This document shows, one piece after another, positions 27,167 to 34,134 of a stretch of 64,000 nt of DNA. Each line of letters begins with the position of its first letter. Within the stretch, counting starts at the first letter, position 1. Source of the DNA: Luteimonas terrae (GTDB lineage Bacteria; Pseudomonadota; Gammaproteobacteria; Xanthomonadales; Xanthomonadaceae); assembly GCF_004358165.1 (NCBI RefSeq), contig NZ_SMTG01000009.1:62001-126000 (forward strand), written 5' to 3'. A model generated the notes under the pieces. That model saw only the letters and a program-made list of their open reading frames with translations, made no database searches and was not told the origin of the DNA. A program made the translations under genes and the position numbers.

Positions 27167-28972
27167 TTACTGCGAGCGCTCGCCGTGCGCGTCATCCGCA
27201 TCGCGCAGCACCTGCGTGGCAGGCAAGGCGATCTCGCAGAGCACGCCATCGGGCATCAGCGTGTAGCGGGTCCGGGCCCGCAACTGGTAGGGCAAGGCTC
27301 GCTCAATGAGATCGCGGCCCTGGCCGGAGCTGCTGAAACCGCCGCCGGCGGCACCGAGGTCGACGCCGGATTCATGCCAGCGGATGTGCAACCAGCGCAC
27401 GCCGTCGCTCGCATGGGCCAGATGCCAGTGGATCGCCAGACGCCCGCCCCGGTTGCCGTTGGCGCCGTACTTCACCGCGTTCGTCGCCAGTTCGTGCACC
27501 GCCATCGCCAGCGGTTGCAGGCTTTCCGGTCGCAGGACGATGTCCGACGGACCGGAGACCTCGACATGCGCCGCATCACCGGCAATGCCGTGGGCCGCCA
27601 GTTCTTCCTGGATCAGGCGGTCCAGCGTGACCACCGCATCCTCGTCGAAACGCGACAGCAGCCCCTGGACGCGCGCCAGCGCGCCGAGCCGGTCGCGGAA
27701 ACGCGCGCGGTAGTCGTCGAAGTCGTGACTGCCCTGCAGGGTCTTGTCCGAGATCACGCTGACCAGACCTAGCAGATTGCGTGTTCGGTGCTGCAGCTCG
27801 GCCACCAGCAGCGCCTGGCGCTCGTGCAGGCTTCGCAAGTCGTCGACATCGGTCGACGCGCCCAGCCACTCGACGATCGCGCCATCGTCGCGGCGCACCG
27901 GCAGCGCGCGACTCTGGAACCAGCGATAGCGCCCGCTGTGCGGATCGCGCAACCGGTGCTCGATCTCCAGCACGCCCTGCTCCTGCGCCTGCACCCAGCG
28001 CCCCAGCGATGCCTCGCGATCCTCCGGATGCACGGCGTCCAGCCAGCCGAACCCGACACTCCGCGGCGGCGTCTGACCGGTGAAGGCCTGCCATTGCGGA
28101 CTGGCCCAGGTCCAGTGACCGCTGTCGACCGCGCGCCAGACCAGCTGCGGCAGGCCGCTGACCAGGGTCTTCAGACGCAGCTCGCTGGCGCGCAGCGCGG
28201 CCTCGGCGGATTTGCGCGCCGAGATGTCGATGTCCATCACGACCCACTTGCGCACCTCGCCGTTGTCGTCGACGACGGGCGCGGCGCGCACGTTCATCCA
28301 GTCGTAGCCACCGGTCGAACGGCGCACGCGGAATTCGGCATTGACCATGCGCCGTGCCGCGAGCGCGTCGTGCCATTGACGGCGAGCGTACTCGCGATCG
28401 TCGGGATGCACCGCATCCAGCCAGCCGTCGCCGATCCATTCCTCGAAGGCCTGACCGGTCTGCGCACGCCAGGACGGCGAATCCTGCACGACCAGACCGG
28501 CACTGTCCGCTTCCCATGTGGACCGCGCGATGCCTTCGATCAGCGTGTTCGAGCGCCGGTCGCTCTCCTCGCGGGCGCGCTCGGCCTGGCGCTGTTCGCT
28601 CAGATCGATGGTGACGACCAGAAACGTGCCCGGCCCGCCATCGGCACCCTCGAGCAATGTGACCGTGCTACGTGCCCACACGACGGAGCCGTCGACACGG
28701 CGGTAGCGCTTCTCCAGCGATCGCGTCTGGCCATCGTCCGCGATCGCCGCGAGCATGCGCCGGCTGGGCGCGAGGTCGTCGGGATGGGTGACATCGACCA
28801 CCGAGAGCGTCCGCAGCACGTCCGACGTGCGTCCGAGCAGCGTGCACAGGGCCTCGTTGACCAGCAGGAAGCGCCCTTGCGCATCCAGTTCGCACAGGCC
28901 CACGGCCGCATTGGCGAAGATCGCGGCCAGACGCGGCGCGATGCGATCGGCAGTCGGCTTTTCGAGGGGCAT
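27167..28972 (-). CDS. HWE-family sensor histidine kinase with three PAS domains
   Basis: A 601-residue soluble kinase without transmembrane helices. Three PAS/PAC modules occupy about residues 15-128, 145-255 and 268-380; the second and third each have a GWLDAVHPDDRE or GWLDAVHPEDRE segment. The kinase core is of HWE type: H-box VAELQHRTRNLLGLV with phospho-acceptor His395, N-box AVHELATNAVKYGA (493-503) and the WHESG motif that names the family. HWE kinases often sense light or redox and pair with single-domain receivers. The receiver gene directly upstream on the same strand (29038-29418) is the obvious partner. None of the PAS domains shows a clear LOV cysteine motif (NCRFLQ). Confidence 0.9.
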   Translation of the reverse strand: MPLEKPTADRIAPRLAAIFANAAVGLCELDAQGRFLLVNEALCTLLGRTSDVLRTLSVVDVTHPDDLAPSRRMLAAIADDGQTRSLEKRYRRVDGSVVWARSTVTLLEGADGGPGTFLVVTIDLSEQRQAERAREESDRRSNTLIEGIARSTWEADSAGLVVQDSPSWRAQTGQAFEEWIGDGWLDAVHPDDREYARRQWHDALAARRMVNAEFRVRRSTGGYDWMNVRAAPVVDDNGEVRKWVVMDIDISARKSAEAALRASELRLKTLVSGLPQLVWRAVDSGHWTWASPQWQAFTGQTPPRSVGFGWLDAVHPEDREASLGRWVQAQEQGVLEIEHRLRDPHSGRYRWFQSRALPVRRDDGAIVEWLGASTDVDDLRSLHERQALLVAELQHRTRNLLGLVSVISDKTLQGSHDFDDYRARFRDRLGALARVQGLLSRFDEDAVVTLDRLIQEELAAHGIAGDAAHVEVSGPSDIVLRPESLQPLAMAVHELATNAVKYGANGNRGGRLAIHWHLAHASDGVRWLHIRWHESGVDLGAAGGGFSSSGQGRDLIERALPYQLRARTRYTLMPDGVLCEIALPATQVLRDADDAHGERSQ

Positions 28973-29037
28973 CGGTCCGTCCTCCTGACGTCCAGTCTGA
29001 GCCCATGCCGCAGCGCGGGGCTACGCGCGCGGGGACC

Positions 29038-29418
29038 TCAGTCGCGCAGTTGCGCGGCCAGCGTGGCCGCCAGCTGGTCGATGTCGACCGGTTTGAGGCA
29101 ATGGGGCACATCGGCGAATCGTGGCGGCAACAGATTCCGGTCGTAGCCGGACACGAACACCATCGGAACGCCCCGGGCACGCACCGCGTCGGCGACAGCG
29201 TCCACGCGGATGCCGTTGAGGTTCACGTCGAGCACCACCGCCTCGATGTCGTCCAGTTCCGCCACCGCAGCCAATGCCCCGTCCACGGTACCGATCGGCC
29301 CCGAAACGAGTGCCCCGGTGCTCCTGAGCGCCTGCGCCAGCGCATCGGCCAGCAGATAGTCGTCTTCGACCAGCAGAATCCTGCGCCCCGTCAGAGGCGT
29401 CGTCGTCTGCGTCGTCAT
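29038..29418 (-). CDS. Single-domain response regulator, partner of the HWE kinase
   Basis: A 126-residue stand-alone receiver. Visible are RRILLVEDDYLLADAL (acidic pair Glu18-Asp19-Asp20), phospho-acceptor Asp64 in AVVLDVNLNGI, the switch serine in VFVSGYD and the KP motif in HCLKPVD. This pattern (LDVNLNG, VFVSGYD) is typical of receivers encoded beside HWE kinases. It probably acts as a phosphate sink or relay because no output domain exists. The ATG at 29418 follows a weak purine stretch; longer frames upstream are non-coding. The kinase gene starts 65 bp downstream. Confidence 0.88.
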   Translation of the reverse strand: MTTQTTTPLTGRRILLVEDDYLLADALAQALRSTGALVSGPIGTVDGALAAVAELDDIEAVVLDVNLNGIRVDAVADAVRARGVPMVFVSGYDRNLLPPRFADVPHCLKPVDIDQLAATLAAQLRD

Positions 29419-29530
29419 GTTCGTGTCGTCCTTCGACCGCGTCCGCCCGCGGAACCGGGGGCGTCGCCGGCCGTCTGTCCGGGGGCGCACATCATGGCGC
29501 TTCGCACGTGCAGCGGACGCGACGCTCGCT

Positions 29531-29770
29531 TCAGTCGCCTTGCGGCGGAGACACGTCGCCGATCCGCCCGGCGGCGCCATCGCGGCGCATCAGCGTGGAC
29601 ACCCGCTGCAGCGCGAGTTCGGTACGCGACAGCGACTCCAGCGCGCGGGCCGTGTCGCCTTCCTCCATCAGCCGCCTGGACAGCGCGACCGACATGGAGA
29701 TCGCATTCACTGCATTGCGCAGCTCGTGCATCCACTCGTCTTCGCGCGCGGGCCGCTCATGCGGGGTCAC
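29531..29770 (-). CDS. Mini protein resembling an isolated histidine-kinase DHp helix pair
   Basis: A 79-residue protein: WMHELRNAVNAISMSVALSRRLMEEGD followed by a second helix ARALESLSRTELALQRVSTLMRR. The HELRN motif with His15 is the phosphorylatable H-box of HisKA-type kinases, and the two predicted helices match a DHp hairpin. There is no ATPase domain and no space for one. The start overlaps the 3' end of the NtrC-like gene by 14 bp, implying coupled translation. It could be a phosphotransfer intermediate between the HWE kinase and the neighbouring receivers, or a dimerisation partner. Function is inferred; the reading frame and the motif are what is seen. Confidence 0.6.
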   Translation of the reverse strand: MTPHERPAREDEWMHELRNAVNAISMSVALSRRLMEEGDTARALESLSRTELALQRVSTLMRRDGAAGRIGDVSPPQGD

Positions 29771-31049
29771 GGTCTTTCATCCGCGCCAGATGGTTGTGCA
29801 CGGTACGCACGCTGATGCCCAGCAAACGCGCCGCCGCGGTCTTGTCGTTGTCGCAATGGGCCAGCGCCTTGAGCAGCATGCGCCGTTCGATCTCCGCCCA
29901 CGGCGTGCCGAGCGTGAATGCGATGGTGTCGCCACCCTCGATCGGTGCGGGCGCGCGCGAGGTATCCAGCGCCACGACGATCTCGTTGCCGGACGCGGTC
30001 ATGTAGGCGCGGTGCACCGCGTTCTGCAGTTCGCGGACGTTGCCGGGCCACAGGTGGTGCCGCAGCACGCGCGCACTCTTGGGCGACAGGCGCTTCTCGA
30101 GGTCGTAGCGCAGGTTCAGTGCCTGCACGACACGACGCGCGAGCAGCAGCGCGTCGTCCTCGCGCTGGCGCAGCGCGGGCAGCGGAATGTGCACATCCGC
30201 GATGCGGTAGTAGAGATCTTCGCGCAGATGGCCGCGCGACATCGCCGATTCGGGTTCCAGACGCGAGGCCGCGACGATGCGCACCGGCGCGTCCTGCAGA
30301 CCGCTCGCCGACGCGACATCGAGCTGCCGCTCGATCCGCTGCAGCAGCGCCCCCTGCAGGTCCAGCGGCAGCTCGTCGATCTCGTCGACGAACAGGGTGC
30401 CACCGTCGGCATCGGCGAAGGCATCGCCGGCGCCACCCGGCACGCCGAACAGCTGGTCGACCAATCGGTCGCGCGGCGTGGAGCCGCACTCGAGTCTGAC
30501 GAAGCGGCCTCGCCGGTCGCTCATCGCATGGATGGCGCGCGCGAACAGGTCCTTGCCGGTCCCGGTCTCACCGGTCAGCAGCACCGAGGCGTCGGTGGCC
30601 GCGAGCGCGCGCGCCAGCCGGGTCGGCTCGTGCATCGCCGCACTGGTCGCGAACACGCCCGGAATTGGCTCCGAACCGGGGACGTCGACCATGCGCGCAA
30701 TGCGCCGGGTTTCGCGCAGCAGCGCGATCAGCGTCTTCGGATCGAACGGCTTGATCAGATAATCGCTGACCGGGCCCGATACCGCCCGCATCGCCGTCTC
30801 GACGCTCGGATGCCCGGTGATGATGACGATGCGGCCGTGCCGGTCGGGATCGATGTCGGGGAACAGCTCCATGCCGGAGCCGTCGGGCAACTCGAGGTCG
30901 AGCAGCAACAGGTCGGAATCGCGACGCAGCTGCTCGCGCGCCTGCGCGACCGTGGTCGCCAGCCGGGGCGCGAATCCTTCCAGACGGGCGAGCTCTGCGG
31001 CCGAGGCCGCGAAGCTGCTGTCGTCATCGATGATCAGGATGTCCGACAT
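29757..31049 (-). CDS. NtrC-type response regulator lacking the GAFTGA loop
   Basis: A 430-residue protein with receiver (about 3-115, phospho-acceptor Asp51, KPF at 100-102), AAA+ domain (about 133-360) and Fis-type helix-turn-helix (about 393-428, TAAARLLGISVRTVHNHL). Walker A is GETGTGKD (160-167) and Walker B GGTLFVDEID (216-225). Between LFG (200-202) and GGTLF there are only 13 residues, where active sigma-54 activators have about 21 including GAFTGA. That loop, which contacts sigma-54, is absent. By analogy with TyrR or Rhodobacter NtrC, this regulator probably does not activate sigma-54 promoters and may act on sigma-70 RNA polymerase or as a repressor. It heads the minus-strand signalling cluster. 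Confidence 0.88.
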   Translation of the reverse strand: MSDILIIDDDSSFAASAAELARLEGFAPRLATTVAQAREQLRRDSDLLLLDLELPDGSGMELFPDIDPDRHGRIVIITGHPSVETAMRAVSGPVSDYLIKPFDPKTLIALLRETRRIARMVDVPGSEPIPGVFATSAAMHEPTRLARALAATDASVLLTGETGTGKDLFARAIHAMSDRRGRFVRLECGSTPRDRLVDQLFGVPGGAGDAFADADGGTLFVDEIDELPLDLQGALLQRIERQLDVASASGLQDAPVRIVAASRLEPESAMSRGHLREDLYYRIADVHIPLPALRQREDDALLLARRVVQALNLRYDLEKRLSPKSARVLRHHLWPGNVRELQNAVHRAYMTASGNEIVVALDTSRAPAPIEGGDTIAFTLGTPWAEIERRMLLKALAHCDNDKTAAARLLGISVRTVHNHLARMKDRDPA

Positions 31050-31214
31050 CGTTCCCTCAAACCCACGCAGTCATCAATCGGAAATGCTCGCCGAGCCGCC
31101 AGCCGGTCATTGTGGCTCACGGCACACACGTGTGCGGCAGACCGGATGAACGCGCGCAACTTCTGCGCGCATCCGCGCCGGATTCATGCAGATCGACTGT
31201 TTGCGCGACGACTT

Positions 31215-31230
31215 TTGAGACAAGTCTCAA
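31215..31230. promoter_or_regulatory. Palindrome TTGAGAC-AA-GTCTCAA
   Basis: A perfect 7+7 palindrome lies 18 bp downstream of the stop of the small gene at 31249-31518 and about 165 bp upstream of the NtrC-like gene (both minus strand). It could be the terminator hairpin of the first or an operator for the second; there is no T-tract on either side. The adjoining region also has CACACGTGTG at 31126-31135. Confidence 0.4.
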
Positions 31231-31248
31231 GGTGACGCGTGCGTCGCG

Positions 31249-31518
31249 CTAAAGCGCAATCGCCGATGGACGCGCGATGCGCACACGTGTGGGCGTCGGT
31301 GTTCCGACGACTTCCGGCTGCACCGGTCCGTCGATGGGCTCGTAGGTGCCGTCGGCATTGCGGATGCGCAACGTGCCGCCCCGCTCGACGATGGCGCGCA
31401 CCGCGGTGTCGTGCAGGGCGGCGATGCGGCTCAGCCACGTCGCGAGCGTTTGCCCTTTCGGACCCGTCAGCACCCACAGGCGCAGGCCCATGTCGTATTG
31501 CAGCGTGTAGATCGTCAT
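31249..31518 (-). CDS. Small hypothetical protein (89 aa), possibly DUF2188-like
   Basis: An 89-residue soluble protein beginning MTIYTLQYDMGLRLWVLTGP and containing TLATWLSRIAALHDTAVRAIVERGGTLRIRNADGTYEPIDG, with a Pro/Thr-rich tail. The layout of an N-terminal beta hairpin, one amphipathic helix and an LRIRNADGTYEPI strand recalls DUF2188-type stress proteins, but I cannot confirm this. An AGGAGG lies five bases before the ATG, which strongly supports translation. It is divergent from the DUF892 gene that starts 205 bp away, and may share its stress regulation. Confidence 0.65.
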   Translation of the reverse strand: MTIYTLQYDMGLRLWVLTGPKGQTLATWLSRIAALHDTAVRAIVERGGTLRIRNADGTYEPIDGPVQPEVVGTPTPTRVRIARPSAIAL

Positions 31519-31722
31519 CCCTGCCTCCTGCTTCGAGGCGCGATGATCGAGGCCGCGCGATGGTCCGGACGTGAATCCTGGCGAAAACCTGCAATGGCGT
31601 GCTGCACGGGTTTCCGCGAGGGAAACTCGTGCATCTGTCGCGACGCGCGACCATGCAGAAGTCACGAACGAATCACGAGTGCCGGCGCGCAATGCCCAGC
31701 CTACCCGACGCTGGAGCCCACG

Positions 31723-32217
31723 ATGGCCGTGAAAACCCTGGAAGACCTCTTCGTCCACGAACTCTCGGACGTGCATTCGGCCGAACGCCAGATCACCAAG
31801 GCCTTGCCCCGGCTCGCGCGCGCCGCGGAGAACCCGGAGCTCGCGGCCGCGTTCGAGGCGCATCTGGAGGAAACCAACGGTCAGATCGAGCGTCTCGACC
31901 AGGTGGTCGAGCAGCTCGGCATCCGTCTCAAGCGCATCAAGTGCGCGGCGATGGAAGGCCTGGTCGAAGAAGGCAAGGAAGTCATCGACACGATCGAGAA
32001 GGGCCCGGTGCGCGATGCCGCCCTGGTCGGCGGTGCGCAGAAGGTCGAGCACTACGAGATCGCCGCCTACGGCACGCTGTGCGCGCTGGCCAAGGAACTC
32101 GGCTACACCGACGCCCTGAAGCTGCTGAAGGCCACGTTGGAAGAAGAAAAGGCGACGGACGAGAAGCTCACCGTGCTCGCCGAATCGGGCGGCAACCAGC
32201 GCGCCGCCGAAGCCTGA
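31723..32217 (+). CDS. DUF892 (YciE/YciF-type) ferritin-like protein
   Basis: A 164-residue four-helix protein of the DUF892 family. The N-terminus KTLEDLFVHELSDVHSAERQITKALPRLARAA, the central EAHLEETNGQIERLDQVVEQLG and the later AQKVEHYEIAAYGTLCALAKELGY carry the conserved Glu and His residues that form the di-iron-like site. In enterobacteria such proteins accumulate under osmotic and stationary-phase stress; biochemical function is unclear. A second member of the family is encoded at 37175-37687. A strong hairpin follows the stop. Confidence 0.9.
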   Translation: MAVKTLEDLFVHELSDVHSAERQITKALPRLARAAENPELAAAFEAHLEETNGQIERLDQVVEQLGIRLKRIKCAAMEGLVEEGKEVIDTIEKGPVRDAALVGGAQKVEHYEIAAYGTLCALAKELGYTDALKLLKATLEEEKATDEKLTVLAESGGNQRAAEA

Positions 32218-32231
32218 TCCACCGCTTGAGA

Positions 32232-32253
32232 CCGGGCACAGGGACGTGCCCGG
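32232..32253. terminator. Bidirectional hairpin between convergent genes
   Basis: CCGGGCAC, loop AGGGAC, GTGCCCGG occupies the 45-bp space between the DUF892 gene and the sialidase-like lipoprotein gene, which converge. There is no T-tract, so termination efficiency is uncertain. Confidence 0.65.
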
Positions 32254-32262
32254 CTGTCCGAC

Positions 32263-33588
32263 TCAGCGCACGACGCGCACGCCCCGCAGCTGCGGGGCAC
32301 CGTCCACGACATCCGTCCAGACGATGTAGGCCTGCCCGCCGAGCACCTGCATCTGCGGAAAGCCCGTGCCGCGACCCCGACCCTGCGGCTGCGCGACTTC
32401 CAGCCGCTCGTATTCGGTGACCAGGTCCGGACTGCGACGCGACAGCCACAGGCTCTGCGTACCGGCCGCGTCCTCGCGCATCCACAAGGCCCAGGCCTGC
32501 CGCTCGTCGAGCGCGACGGCGACGCGGCCCTGCACGGTAGCGTCGCGGTCGAGCACGATCGGCGCGGCGAAGCTGTCGCCGGCATCCATGCTGTGCGCGA
32601 TCTGCACCTGCGGCGTGCCGGACTGCGCGCTGTACCAGCCGACCACGACACCCGCCTGCTGCGCCGCGACGTCGGGCCCGTTGACCGGACAGGCCGGCAT
32701 CACCCAGTTGTCGGCATGCACCGCGGCCGGCGTCGTCCAGCCCTCGCCTTCCAGACGCGTGACCATGATGTCGCGCACCTCGCCTTCGGTGCGGCCGCGA
32801 TAGACGACCAGCGGCCCCTTCGCCGTGACCGCAGCCGCGGTCTGGCAGCAGTCGCAGACGCTCGCGTCGATCTCCTGCTCGCGCACGCGCGCCAGGCCCG
32901 CGTCGAACTGCGCCGCGCGCAGCGTCATCGGGCGGCCGCCGGTATGCGCATCGTGATCGGCCTCGTGGCCTTCGTGACTCGCGCCCACCGTATTGCGGCC
33001 ATCGAGCCAGGCGATGCCGATGCCGTCGCCCTGCGGCCACATCGACACGAAGCCGTGTTCGGTCTGCGTGCCGTCGTCGTGCGGCACGGTGTAGGCGCCC
33101 CAGTTCGAACCGCCATCGCGCGAGCGCACCAGCGCCACGTCGTAGGCATACGGCGCATCGCCGTTCTTCTGCAGCCAGTGCGCCCACAACGCGCCATCGG
33201 CGGTCGGCAGGACGTGCGGGGTGTCGGCCCAGTTGACGAACATGCGGTTGCCGATCGCGATCGTCGTCGGCGCGTTGCGCCAGCGCTGCTCGGCGGTGTC
33301 GAAACGCGAGAACTGGAACACGTGGCGCCGGCCTTCGCGCGAGTTCACCCACGACAGCAGCAGTTGACCGCCGGGGCCGGCCACGAGGTCCGGCGAGGCC
33401 GAACCGGGGGTGGTCGCCGGCAACGCCCACTCGACGACCTGGCTCTGCGATTCCACCGCCGCCGTGTCACCGGAACCGCTGGCGGGCGTCGCGTCGTCGC
33501 GGCCGCAGCCGGCGAGCAGCAGCAACGCGCAGGCGAGCGGTGCAAGGGACAGGCGCACACGGCGCAGCGCAGGCGTTTCGACGGGCAT
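32263..33588 (-). CDS. Sialidase-fold (BNR/Asp-box) lipoprotein with CDCC motif
   Basis: A 441-residue lipoprotein: the signal sequence ends in the lipobox LLAG with Cys28. The mature part looks like a beta-propeller of the sialidase superfamily with Asp-box-like repeats (SRDGGSNWG at 156-164, SMDAGDSF later). A His/Asp-rich stretch HEGHEADHDAHTGG (205-218) and the cysteine cluster CDCC (245-248) suggest a bound metal or redox site. True sialidase residues (arginine triad) are not recognisable, so glycosidase activity should not be assumed. The start at 33588 is the only one that yields the signal peptide. The neighbour upstream, divergent by 78 bp, encodes a DUF2007 protein. Confidence 0.75.
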   Translation of the reverse strand: MPVETPALRRVRLSLAPLACALLLLAGCGRDDATPASGSGDTAAVESQSQVVEWALPATTPGSASPDLVAGPGGQLLLSWVNSREGRRHVFQFSRFDTAEQRWRNAPTTIAIGNRMFVNWADTPHVLPTADGALWAHWLQKNGDAPYAYDVALVRSRDGGSNWGAYTVPHDDGTQTEHGFVSMWPQGDGIGIAWLDGRNTVGASHEGHEADHDAHTGGRPMTLRAAQFDAGLARVREQEIDASVCDCCQTAAAVTAKGPLVVYRGRTEGEVRDIMVTRLEGEGWTTPAAVHADNWVMPACPVNGPDVAAQQAGVVVGWYSAQSGTPQVQIAHSMDAGDSFAAPIVLDRDATVQGRVAVALDERQAWALWMREDAAGTQSLWLSRRSPDLVTEYERLEVAQPQGRGRGTGFPQMQVLGGQAYIVWTDVVDGAPQLRGVRVVR

Positions 33589-33666
33589 GGCCCAGCTCCA
33601 GTGAGCGTCGGATTCAGTGCGCAAGGGTACCCTTTCGTCCATGCATGCAGCCTCAAGGACCCGGCC

Positions 33667-34020
33667 ATGACCACCATCGTCGCCCGCTACGACGACCCGA
33701 TCGAGGCGCAGATCGCCTGCGGCCTGCTGCAGGCCGAGGGCATCGAGGTGCACGTCGGCGATGCGCACACGGCGCTGGCGAACTGGGAATGGCGACTGGC
33801 GATCGGCGGCGTGAAGCTGCACGTGCCCGACGACCAGCTCGAACGCGCACGGGGCATCCTCCAGCGGCTAGAGGCTGGCGACTACGCCCTGCCCGACGAC
33901 GCCACCGCGGCGGCCGCCGACGCGACCACGGCGCCGGGCCGACCGCGCTGGTGGGCATGGCTGGGCTATCTCGCGCTGGTGCTGCTGGCAGTGCTGGGCG
34001 TCAACGTCATCGGGCGCTGA
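33667..34020 (+). CDS. DUF2007 domain protein with C-terminal membrane anchor
   Basis: A 117-residue protein. The first 70 residues (TTIVARYDDPIEAQIACGLLQAEGIEVHVGDAHT ... KLHVPDDQLERARGILQRLEAGDY) are a DUF2007 domain, a small ferredoxin-like fold proposed to be signal-transducing. A Thr/Ala linker leads to one hydrophobic helix (about 93-115, WWAWLGYLALVLLAVLGVNVIG). It starts 78 bp from the divergent lipoprotein gene and is followed after 114 bp by tex. Confidence 0.85.
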   Translation: MTTIVARYDDPIEAQIACGLLQAEGIEVHVGDAHTALANWEWRLAIGGVKLHVPDDQLERARGILQRLEAGDYALPDDATAAAADATTAPGRPRWWAWLGYLALVLLAVLGVNVIGR

Positions 34021-34134
34021 TCCATCGCGGCGCCCGGAACCGTGAGGGACAGGGGCTGTCAACGGGTACCGCTGTCCGGACCCGGCGGCGACAATCCACG
34101 CGCGGCGCTGCTGCCGCGACCTCCCGTGGAACCG

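Noticed and set aside
32263..33588. Active exo-sialidase
   Set aside because: Only Asp-box-like repeats are visible; the arginine triad and catalytic Tyr/Glu are not recognisable.
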